Below are positions 1 to 5,717 of a stretch of DNA of 7,279 nt, one piece after another (the first letter of the stretch is position 1; each line of letters starts with the position of its first letter). The translations under genes were made by a program, and so were the position numbers. The DNA comes from Helicobacter sp. (GTDB lineage: Bacteria; Campylobacterota; Campylobacteria; Campylobacterales; Helicobacteraceae). The notes under the pieces are model-generated. The model saw nothing but the letters and a program-made list of their open reading frames with translations, was not told where the DNA came from and ran no database searches. The stretch is from positions 1-7,279 of the forward strand of contig JARIAP010000106.1 in assembly GCA_029257755.1 (NCBI GenBank). The letters run 5' to 3'.

Positions 1-357
1 ATTTTGTGGATTTTTTTGCGATTTATCTTTAAATTGAGTCATGCGACTCATTTCTCCCATAGGTATATTGCAATCTAATATCCATGTAAGTGCGGTATGA
101 TAGTCTATTTTACTTTGTATAAAAAGCTTTGAATGCTTTGTATCTAATCCACATGCAAGTAACATTGCAAATAATTCAAAGGTTTTTTTACGCAATTCAT
201 TTGGATCTTGATAAATAGTAATTGCATGAGTATTTACAACACAATATATATTTTCGTATTCTTCTTGATTTTTTACCCAATTTTTAATAGCCCCAAGATA
301 ATTTCCTAAATGTAAATTGCCTGTAGGCTGGATACCTGAAAATGCTCTTTTTTTCAT
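1..357 (-). CDS. trpS: Tryptophanyl-tRNA synthetase, N-terminal part (cut by left edge)
   Basis: Only the first 119 codons lie in the window; the reading frame runs off the left edge. The enzyme charges tRNA-Trp with tryptophan using ATP in the cytoplasm. The start [20 protein letters not shown] is the hallmark of class Ic TrpRS, with HLGN at residues 16-19 as the HIGH-equivalent ATP-binding signature. A typical stretch [15 protein letters not shown] follows at about 100-114. The KMSKS loop and the C-terminal anticodon-binding part would be outside the window. The ATG at 355-357 is preceded by TTTAGGTG, whose AGG is very close, and by an AAGG further upstream. The bioV stop codon is only 24 bp upstream on the same strand, so the two are probably cotranscribed. 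The bioV-trpS order matches H. pylori HP1254-HP1253 as I recall it. Identification is firm from sequence motifs. Confidence 0.96.
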   Translation of the reverse strand, partial: MKKRAFSGIQPTGNLHLGNYLGAIKNWVKNQEEYENIYCVVNTHAITIYQDPNELRKKTFELFAMLLACGLDTKHSKLFIQSKIDYHTALTWILDCNIPMGEMSRMTQFKDKSQKNPQN

Positions 358-381
358 CACCTAAAAAATGCCTTTTAACAC

Positions 382-1071
382 TTAAATATCATATTCTAAA
401 ATATGATTATAATTTTTTAATATATAACAGATTCCAAATTGTGAAAAATAGTTACCAATTTGTTTTGAATTTATTATTCTATCATTTTCTGCAATAAAAA
501 CAATAAATAATTTTGATTTTTTTGCAATTTTGTTTAAATCATAAGATATATTGCTTATAGAATCCTTTAATGTAGGTGCTATATTTGAATGTGTAAAAAC
601 TCTACATTGATATTTTTTTCTATCTAATAATAATTTGTTTTCCATTAAATATCTATCAATTCTAGCTAAATATGATTCTTTATCATCATTATAAGAATCT
701 AAACATAAATTAATGAAAATATCACATAACATATTATATGGTATTTGTGAATATTTATATTGGAACTCTTCAAAACAAAGGTGAGTTATATTATGTTTAA
801 TATTTATATCAATTTTATATTTTTGTAATATTTCATGCTCTTTTTGTATTAATAAATTTGTATATTTAATAAAAACTAATGGAGATAATAATATAACTTT
901 TCCTACACGATTATTCTGCTCTATTTGATTAGTGGCATAATTTAATGCTAAATTAGCACCTGTATTAAACCCAACTATATCATATTTATTCAATGTAATT
1001 TTAAAATTATCTAAAAAAACTTTGAATATATCAAAATCATAGTGTATCCCAAAACCACCAAAATAAGTCAT
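382..1071 (-). CDS. bioV: BioV-like pimeloyl-ACP methyl ester esterase with Asn at the nucleophile position
   Basis: This is a 229-residue protein with an alpha/beta-hydrolase look. In Helicobacter, BioV hydrolyses pimeloyl-ACP methyl ester to free pimeloyl-ACP for biotin synthesis and replaces BioH. The call rests on the N-terminus MTYFGGFGIHYD, the nucleophile-elbow region DIVGFNTGANLAL at 31-43, a strand with LLSP at 61-64, and the position directly upstream of trpS. The expected elbow is GFSxG; here residue 36 is Asn (codon AAT at 964-966), one transition away from AGT Ser. Candidate acid D197 (AENDR) and base H223 (NYNHIL) are both present. The protein is longer than the roughly 170-180 residues I recall for H. 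pylori BioV, with extra sequence in the middle. The ATG at 1069-1071 has AAAAGG five bases upstream. If the missing serine is real, the protein may be inactive or altered. The family call is less certain than the fold. Confidence 0.72.
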   Translation of the reverse strand: MTYFGGFGIHYDFDIFKVFLDNFKITLNKYDIVGFNTGANLALNYATNQIEQNNRVGKVILLSPLVFIKYTNLLIQKEHEILQKYKIDINIKHNITHLCFEEFQYKYSQIPYNMLCDIFINLCLDSYNDDKESYLARIDRYLMENKLLLDRKKYQCRVFTHSNIAPTLKDSISNISYDLNKIAKKSKLFIVFIAENDRIINSKQIGNYFSQFGICYILKNYNHILEYDI

Positions 1072-1127
1072 AAATACCTTTTAACTTAATTTCTTTACTA
1101 ATAGTTTTATTTTAAAATCAATAAAAT

Positions 1128-1151
1128 ATGATTAATGCTAGATTTAATCAT
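1128..1151. other. Inverted repeat between the repeat-protein gene and bioV
   Basis: ATGATTAA (1128-1135) and TTAATCAT (1144-1151) form perfect 8-bp arms around an 8-base loop. It lies 17 bp past the stop codon of the 523-residue gene. On the minus strand it is followed by ATTTTATT. The position suits a weak terminator or an operator ahead of bioV. The stem has only one G:C pair and no clean T-run, so the terminator reading is doubtful. Confidence 0.3.
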
Positions 1152-1167
1152 GTTTAATTAGAACATT

Positions 1168-2739
1168 TTAATTTCTAGTTCTATTTTGTGCTGTAATCTT
1201 TATAATAATTTCATCACTATTATTATTTACATAACTAATAGTATAAAATACAATATATTTTGGTGATTTATCACCTTTTTTATCTTTCCAGCCATGCCCA
1301 AAATCTTGCAATACTTCTGTATAATAATTTGCAACACACATTCTAACTTGCTTATTTGTCATTAAACCTCTATCTTGTATATTGCTTATGTGAGATGAAA
1401 GTTTAGAAATAATTTGTGGTTTTGTATCTTCCCAAAGACTTTCAAATTTTCTTTTAGCTTTTTCCCCCCTAATATACCCTTCTTCTTCGGCTCTCTTATT
1501 AGCATGAAAATAAAAACTTGTTTCTGATATTTTATTATAAACTTCTCTTACATTACAAGCGGGTGGTTCTCTAAAGCTATCTCGTTGCAATGGTATAGGC
1601 ATATTATTTGACTTTGGGTTTGATAATCTTTCTTCAATAATTGATAATTTGGATTCTTTAGAATCATTACAAGATATTTTATACACAACGCTATATATAG
1701 GCGATTTATCACCTTTTTTATCTTTCCAGCCATGCCCAAAATCTTGCAATACTTCTGTATAATAATTTGCCTTGCATATTCTTTCTTTTTTATTATTACT
1801 TATATATTGTTGTTCTATGTTGCTTATATGCGATGTAAGTTTTGGTAATATAGTATTTCTTGTTTGCCTCCAAAGTTTAAGAAATTCATTACCAGCTTTT
1901 TCTCCATTTGATTTTATCTCTTCTTTTATTCTAACTTTCGCATGTATATCAAGACTTGTAGCCGCTAATCTCTTAGACATTATAGAATTATCACAAGTTG
2001 GTGCAATTATACATTTATCTTTTTCTTCTATATCACTTACATTGTATTTATTTATTTCCTTGTTTTGATCTTTATTTGATTGTGTATTTGTATTGTATTT
2101 GTTTTCATTTTTATTTACATTAGATTCTTTATTTTTAGAATCTGTTGTTTTGTTGTCCTTATTTGATTGTGTATTTGTATTGTATTTGTTTTGATCTTTA
2201 TTTGCATTAGATTCTTTGTTTTTAGAATCTGTTTTGTTATCTTTATTTGAATTTAAATTAGATTCTTTGTTTTTAGAATCTGTTGTTTTGTTGTCCTTAT
2301 TTGATTGTGTATTTGTATTGTATTTGTTTTGATCTTTATTTGCATTAGATTCTTTATTTTTAGAATCTGTTTTGTTGTCTTTATTTGAATTAGATTCTAT
2401 AAATTCATTTACATTAGTATTGTTATTTTGTTTGTTTATAGCTTCTACATGTATAGAATCTTCTACCATATGATTATTAATATTATCTTGATTGTTTATA
2501 TCTTTTTCTTTATAGTTTTGAGATTCTATATTGGATTCATTGTCATTTGTATGTTGTGTGTTAATATGATTATTATATAAATTAGAATCATTAATATTTT
2601 TTTGTTCATTATTTTCAATATTTGTAATATTTTTATTATTTGTATCTTGTATTTGAAAATCATTAGCACAATATATAACAATAACACCTATGAATGCTAG
2701 TATAATAACTATTATAATATTTCTAATTGCTGCACTCAT
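1168..2739 (-). CDS. Membrane-anchored Asn/Lys-rich repeat protein with two tandem C-terminal domains, function unknown
   Basis: I do not recognise this 523-residue protein. The start chosen is the ATG at 2737-2739, five bases after a strong GGGAGG; an in-frame TTG seven codons upstream has no such site. Residues 4-24 are one hydrophobic segment followed by polar sequence, so a signal anchor or signal peptide with the rest outside the cytoplasm is likely. Residues 25-240 are a low-complexity linker of Asn, Lys, Asp, Ser, Thr and Gln, including 46-residue tandem repeats at 118-163 and 164-209 and a partial copy. Residues 249-356 and 395-502 are two gap-free copies of one domain offset by 146 residues. 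They share SHISNI, ANYYTEVLQDFGHGW and KKGDKSP, with Cys pairs C249/C322 and C395/C468 in register. A disulphide in each copy is plausible but inferred. A promoter-like site lies just upstream, so it may be transcribed alone. Surface adhesion or wall binding are guesses. Confidence 0.85.
   Translation of the reverse strand: MSAAIRNIIIVIILAFIGVIVIYCANDFQIQDTNNKNITNIENNEQKNINDSNLYNNHINTQHTNDNESNIESQNYKEKDINNQDNINNHMVEDSIHVEAINKQNNNTNVNEFIESNSNKDNKTDSKNKESNANKDQNKYNTNTQSNKDNKTTDSKNKESNLNSNKDNKTDSKNKESNANKDQNKYNTNTQSNKDNKTTDSKNKESNVNKNENKYNTNTQSNKDQNKEINKYNVSDIEEKDKCIIAPTCDNSIMSKRLAATSLDIHAKVRIKEEIKSNGEKAGNEFLKLWRQTRNTILPKLTSHISNIEQQYISNNKKERICKANYYTEVLQDFGHGWKDKKGDKSPIYSVVYKISCNDSKESKLSIIEERLSNPKSNNMPIPLQRDSFREPPACNVREVYNKISETSFYFHANKRAEEEGYIRGEKAKRKFESLWEDTKPQIISKLSSHISNIQDRGLMTNKQVRMCVANYYTEVLQDFGHGWKDKKGDKSPKYIVFYTISYVNNNSDEIIIKITAQNRTRN
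1265..1332 (-). repeat. 68-bp perfect direct repeat, copy in second C-terminal domain
   Basis: This stretch is identical base for base to 1703-1770. It encodes the conserved core ANYYTEVLQDFGHGW plus the KDKKGDKSP segment of the second domain copy. Sequence on both sides is clearly diverged, so the identity is sharply bounded. Confidence 0.95.
1703..1770 (-). repeat. 68-bp perfect direct repeat, copy in first C-terminal domain
   Basis: This is the partner of 1265-1332, offset by 438 bp (146 codons), and encodes the same core motif in the first domain copy. It lies in the same frame and orientation. Confidence 0.95.
2059..2388 (-). repeat. 138-bp in-frame tandem repeat, two full copies plus a partial third
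   Basis: Full units lie at 2251-2388 and 2113-2250; a partial unit covers 2059-2112. By hand alignment the two full units differ at only 4 of 138 positions. Each unit encodes 46 residues starting SNKDNKTDSKNKESN, with a TNTQ segment in the middle and a shortened internal repeat at the end. Because 138 is a multiple of three, copy-number change would lengthen or shorten the linker without a frameshift. Confidence 0.93.
2122..2368. repeat. Four identical-geometry inverted repeats AGATTCT-8-AGAATCT
   Basis: Perfect 7-bp arms with 8-base loops occur at 2122-2143, 2209-2230, 2260-2281 and 2347-2368. They fall within codons for DSKNKES in the linker repeats. Each could form a small hairpin in the mRNA. 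They may simply reflect fixed codon choice for Asp-Ser and Glu-Ser. Confidence 0.85.
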
Positions 2740-2744
2740 ATAAA

Positions 2745-2750
2745 CCTCCC
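2745..2750 (-). promoter_or_regulatory. Strong Shine-Dalgarno deciding the start of the repeat-protein gene
   Basis: GGGAGG on the minus strand lies five bases before the ATG at 2737-2739. It is the best ribosome binding site in the window and favours this ATG over the upstream in-frame TTG at 2758-2760. Confidence 0.85.
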
Positions 2751-2772
2751 AAATAATCAAAAATAATTCATG

Positions 2773-2799
2773 ATTATACTCAAAATGTTATAAAATCAA
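2773..2799 (-). promoter_or_regulatory. Probable promoter of the repeat-protein gene
   Basis: On the minus strand there is a consensus -10 TATAAT at 2773-2778 and a fair -35 TTGATT at 2794-2799, with a 15-bp spacer (16 if read as CTTGAT). Transcription would start near 2766 and give a leader of about 27 bases containing the GGGAGG site. An inverted repeat (ATAATCA at 2753-2759, TGATTAT at 2771-2777) overlaps the -10 box. Confidence 0.5.
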
Positions 2800-2880
2800 G
2801 CTTTATAAAAGTTGCAAATATATACTTTTGCTAAAATAATCAAAAAATATATTTATTAAGTCTATAATTTAGCATTATAA

Positions 2881-3915
2881 TTACTTATGATCTTGCATAG
2901 TTAAAAAAAGTTCCCATCTATAAGCACTCTCAACAATTGTCTTTAAATCATTATATTTTGGTATCCAGTTTGTATGCTTTAAAAGCTTTGTATTATCTGA
3001 TATTAATACCGATGGATCACCTGCTCTTCTACCTGTAGTATAAACTTTAAAATTATTTTTACTTACTTCTTTTACACATTCTATAACTTCTTTAACACTA
3101 AATCCAGTTCCATATCCAACATTAAACACTTCTCCAAGCGGTCCTAATGCGTTTTGCAATAAATTAAACGCTTCAATATGAGCCATAGATAAATCATCAA
3201 TATGAATATAATCTCTTATACAAGTTCCATCTTTTGTATGATAATTTATTCCATTTATACTCATGCCCTCACGCTTTCCAGTTGCACATTCACATGCTAC
3301 TTTGATTAAATGTGTAGCATTTTTTGTTCTCTGCCCTAATGCACTTTCATTTTCATAATCATTTTGCATATTAGCACCTGCAACATTAAAATAACGCAAA
3401 ATTACATAATTAATCTTATCTGATTCTGCAACATCTTTTAACATTGTTTCAACCATTAATTTACTCCAACCATAAGGATTAATAGGGCTTGGTATAAAAG
3501 ATTCTGTAATTGGCATTGCTTCTGCATTTGGCTCTCCATATACAGCAGCAGTGCTTGAAAATATAAAATTTTTTACTTTATACTTAGCACAATATGATAA
3601 TAACTTAAGAGTTTTAGCAGTATTATTTGTATAATATAAAATTGGATCACTAACAGATTCTGCAACACTAATAAATGCACCAAAGTGCAATATGGTATCA
3701 ATTTTGTATTGTTTAAAAACTTCTTCACATTCGCTTAAATCTTCTCTAACAAATCTTACCCTATCACCAAACTTTTGTTTCAAATATTCATAATTTTTTA
3801 AAAAACCTGTGGATAAATTATCAACAATAACAATTTCTGCGTTAGTATTATTTAAAAAATGAAATGCACAATGAGAGCCAATATATCCACAGCCACCTGT
3901 AAAAAGTATCTTCAT
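2881..3915 (-). CDS. galE: UDP-glucose 4-epimerase
   Basis: This 344-residue enzyme interconverts UDP-glucose and UDP-galactose using tightly bound NAD. In Helicobacter it feeds galactose into LPS and other surface glycans. It is an extended short-chain dehydrogenase. The Rossmann motif GGCGYIGSH lies at 7-15, followed by VDNLSTG at 31-37. The catalytic YxxxK is Y148-K152 within NPYGWSK, and T122 in SSTAAVYG stands where E. coli has Ser124. FNVAGA at 176-181 and RDYIH at 234-238 are typical GalE blocks. Length is normal for the family and no key residue is missing. The ATG at 3913-3915 has AAGGA five bases upstream. It is divergent from the thioesterase gene, and 141 bp separate its stop from the next gene on the same strand. 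A related UDP-sugar specificity cannot be excluded from sequence alone. Confidence 0.95.
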   Translation of the reverse strand: MKILFTGGCGYIGSHCAFHFLNNTNAEIVIVDNLSTGFLKNYEYLKQKFGDRVRFVREDLSECEEVFKQYKIDTILHFGAFISVAESVSDPILYYTNNTAKTLKLLSYCAKYKVKNFIFSSTAAVYGEPNAEAMPITESFIPSPINPYGWSKLMVETMLKDVAESDKINYVILRYFNVAGANMQNDYENESALGQRTKNATHLIKVACECATGKREGMSINGINYHTKDGTCIRDYIHIDDLSMAHIEAFNLLQNALGPLGEVFNVGYGTGFSVKEVIECVKEVSKNNFKVYTTGRRAGDPSVLISDNTKLLKHTNWIPKYNDLKTIVESAYRWELFLTMQDHK

Positions 3916-3956
3916 AATATTCCTTAATATTAAAAATATAAAAGCTAAAAAATAAC

Positions 3957-3972
3957 ATTATAGTATTATAAT
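3957..3972. promoter_or_regulatory. Overlapping divergent -10 boxes for galE and the thioesterase gene
   Basis: The 93-bp gap between the two divergent genes contains TATAAT on the plus strand at 3967-3972, about 36 bases before the thioesterase ATG. On the minus strand TATAAT occurs at 3957-3962 and again at 3965-3970, about 41 and 49 bases before the galE ATG. No good -35 is visible on either side, which is usual for the main sigma factor of Helicobacter. Polymerase binding in the two directions would compete. Confidence 0.4.
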
Positions 3973-4008
3973 ATTGTTTTTTATTAAAATCACAAATAAA
4001 GGAATAAT

Positions 4009-4506
4009 ATGGATGATCTAATTGACAATAAAAAATTAAGAATGTCAATTCTTGCTACACCAGCACATGTAAATTTGAGTGGTGTTATGCATGGTGGTGA
4101 ATTATTGAAGTTACTAGATCAAGTAGCTTATGCGTGTGCTACTAGATATTGTGGTGTGGGGGTTGTAACTTTAAGTGTTGATAGAGTGTTATTTAAAAAT
4201 CCAATAAAAATTGGTAACTTAGTGCATTTTTTAGCATCAATAAATTATACAGGAAATACAAGTGTAGAAGTCGGCATAAAGGTATTATCAGAGGATATAG
4301 CAAAAAAAAGTGTAACTCATTGTAATAGTTCATATTTTACTATGGTAGCATTAGATAAAGACAGAAAACCAACAAAAGTTCCACAATTAAATCCAACAAC
4401 AGATGAAGAAAAAAGGCGATTTGAAGCAGCTAAATTGCGTAGAGAAACAAGTAAAAGAATACAAGAAAAAAAAGAATTGCTAAGAAAAAATAGTGGATTA
4501 AAATAA
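4009..4506 (+). CDS. Hotdog-fold acyl-CoA thioesterase (YciA/Acot7-like)
   Basis: This 165-residue cytoplasmic enzyme is predicted to hydrolyse acyl-CoA thioesters to free fatty acid and CoA. The fold signature is PAHVNLSGVMHGGELLKLLD at 18-37, followed by a long helix, a strand VVTLSVDRVLF and a second half with YTGNTSVEV. N22 and D37 have the same 15-residue spacing as the catalytic Asn24/Asp39 pair known in Acot7-type enzymes. It resembles the Campylobacter jejuni hotdog thioesterase Cj0915. Residues 130-165 form a highly charged Lys/Arg/Glu tail, probably helical. The ATG at 4009 follows AAAGGAATAAT. It is divergent from galE and 53 bp upstream of the LptE-like gene, so those two may form an operon. 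Preferred chain length cannot be read from the sequence. Confidence 0.88.
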   Translation: MDDLIDNKKLRMSILATPAHVNLSGVMHGGELLKLLDQVAYACATRYCGVGVVTLSVDRVLFKNPIKIGNLVHFLASINYTGNTSVEVGIKVLSEDIAKKSVTHCNSSYFTMVALDKDRKPTKVPQLNPTTDEEKRRFEAAKLRRETSKRIQEKKELLRKNSGLK

Positions 4507-4559
4507 CCTAGCATAAAAAATATATTAGATACAACTTAATATAAAATGGATAAATAATA

Positions 4560-5072
4560 ATGGGATTTAATAAATTACAGATGATATTTTATATATTAAT
4601 ATCGATATTTATAATATCATGTGGCTATAAGCCTATGTCCTATTATGCAAATAAAGCTCTTGGAGAAAAAGTGTATGTCAAGCTTGAAATAAATCTTGAA
4701 AATACAGAAGAATCTGTTAGAATAAAAGATGCAATAAATGAAGCTATTATATCTAGATTTCATTCAAGAGTTGTAGATAAGAATGAAGCAGATTCTATAT
4801 TAAATGTTAGAGTGCAAAATATACAAGATAGCATAATAGGCACAAATGCACAAGGATTTGCTACATTTTATAGGGTTTTTACATATATTGTGTTTGAGTT
4901 TTATTATAATGGTAAAAAATTTAGTTTTTCAAATCCGGGGTATTATGACTATGCAGCATCACTTAATAACCCTATTACAACCTATGAAAATAGGTCTAAT
5001 GCAATAATGGAAGCCGCAAGGCAAAGTCTTGATAAGTTTATATCACAAGTTGGATATAGTGCATCATTTTAA
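4560..5072 (+). CDS. lptE: LptE-like LPS-assembly lipoprotein
   Basis: This 170-residue protein begins with a lipoprotein signal peptide: Lys at 5, a hydrophobic stretch at 8-20, and lipobox IISC with Cys at 21, followed by GYKP. LptE lipoproteins sit in the outer membrane as the plug of the LptD barrel and help insert LPS at the cell surface. Supporting features are the CGYKP start, the length, and a mid-protein pattern with NEADSILNVRVQNI and a later YRVFTYIVFEFYY strand pair, typical of the LptE fold in this group. The ATG at 4560 has only a weak GGA nine bases upstream. A later ATG at codon 8 would lose the positive charge before the hydrophobic core, so the first is preferred. LptE sequences diverge widely, so another small outer-membrane lipoprotein remains possible. 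Confidence 0.7.
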   Translation: MGFNKLQMIFYILISIFIISCGYKPMSYYANKALGEKVYVKLEINLENTEESVRIKDAINEAIISRFHSRVVDKNEADSILNVRVQNIQDSIIGTNAQGFATFYRVFTYIVFEFYYNGKKFSFSNPGYYDYAASLNNPITTYENRSNAIMEAARQSLDKFISQVGYSASF

Positions 5073-5165
5073 ATGCTTTATTACTTAATTAACATGACAA
5101 TTAATTTTATAAATGATAAAATAAATGACTATCAACAACAAATAATATAAATATTCAAATAAAAT

Positions 5166-5633
5166 TTACAATAAACTAAGCATAGATTTAATAATCATAT
5201 ATTTAAATATAAAAATATATAAAAAATTAATAAAATAAATTTCTAACAATAAAATCTAAATATTTCCAAAAACAAGCAATACCCAATATAAATAAACATT
5301 TTTAGAATCTAAGCTAATACATAAAAAGATTTTATAAATAGACTTTATATAATCACCTTGATAAAACATGTAAAACAAAATTATTAGAATCAAATATTAA
5401 ATTCAACATTCTATACATAATTCTACAATTAAATATCTTATTTGATCCCAAAAGGTAATTACCTACATAAAATATAGATATTAAGAAAATTATAGTAAGT
5501 TTTATCTTGCTTGATATGATAACATTAATAAATGATACAAATAATGCAAATAAAACAAACAAAATAAAATACAAAGTTGCATTAAAAAGAATATTGTAAA
5601 AATAAAAACTTCAAGTAGAAACTTTATATACAT
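5166..5633 (-). pseudogene. Probable remnant of a membrane-protein gene, frameshifted and interrupted
   Basis: Open stretches in two frames join end to end on the minus strand. One frame runs from ATG at 5633 (MYIKFLLEVFIFTIFF) to a stop at 5502. A second frame covers about 5610-5353 without an ATG and reads as a strongly hydrophobic protein ending FDSNNFVLHVLSR. The first frame resumes from about 5402 with MFYQGDYIKSIYK and LDSKNVYLYWVLLVFGNI to a TAG at 5256, then continues past it with ILLLEIYF to a TAA at 5166. Asp-Ser codon pairs in GATTCT form, common in the real genes here, appear in frame in two pieces. No good ribosome site is present. This fits a decayed polytopic membrane protein of unknown family. 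T-rich noncoding DNA can also give such hydrophobic translations, so the call is tentative. Confidence 0.38.
5453..5464. other. 12-bp perfect palindrome AGGTAATTACCT
   Basis: It is a self-complementary 12-mer with four G/C bases inside otherwise almost pure A/T sequence. It could be a regulator site or chance within the decayed coding sequence (it encodes VGNYL in the minus frame). Confidence 0.35.
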
Positions 5634-5717
5634 GATATGATAATAAAATATAAATATACAAATGACAAAGAATTTATAATAACATATTAACTTCTATCAC
5701 GAAATAAACTAAAAATA

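Larger units (their letters stand above)
5073..5717. other. 645-bp very AT-rich stretch without an intact gene
   Basis: No tRNA, rRNA, IS end or convincing terminator was seen. The left 90 bp (5073-5165) show nothing coding. From 5166 to 5633 the minus strand carries fragments that look like a broken membrane-protein gene (annotated separately). A 12-bp palindrome lies at 5453-5464. The last 80 bp before the tonB stop codon show only short AT-only inverted repeats. Confidence 0.7.

Noticed and set aside
1772..2068. 98-codon plus-strand ORF and a 63-codon minus-strand ORF at 1548-1739
   Set aside because: Both lie antisense to or out of frame with the 523-residue gene, whose duplicated domains prove its frame.
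2059..2388. CRISPR-like repeat array
   Set aside because: The repeats are contiguous, in frame and coding, with no unique spacers.
2668..2690. Lipobox reading of VIYC in the repeat protein
   Set aside because: Tyr before the Cys does not fit the small residue required by lipoprotein signal peptidase; a plain membrane anchor fits better.
2740..2760. Extension of the repeat protein to a TTG start at 2758-2760
   Set aside because: The GGGAGG site is placed for the ATG at 2739 and would lie inside the coding sequence of the longer form.
2862..2880. Terminator after galE (TATAAT/ATTATA arms)
   Set aside because: The stem is six A:T pairs and the nearest T-run is about 20 bases further on, so support is too weak.
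3848..4048. 66-codon minus-strand ORF across the galE start and the divergent promoter
   Set aside because: It overlaps galE in another frame and crosses the thioesterase start; it has no ribosome site or recognisable motif.
4317..4514. 65-codon minus-strand ORF inside the thioesterase gene
   Set aside because: It is an antisense shadow of a recognised gene.
5085..5108. Terminator after lptE (TTAATT/AATTAA followed by TTTT)
   Set aside because: The stem is only six A:T pairs and would not be stable; it is not distinguishable from background in this AT-rich stretch.
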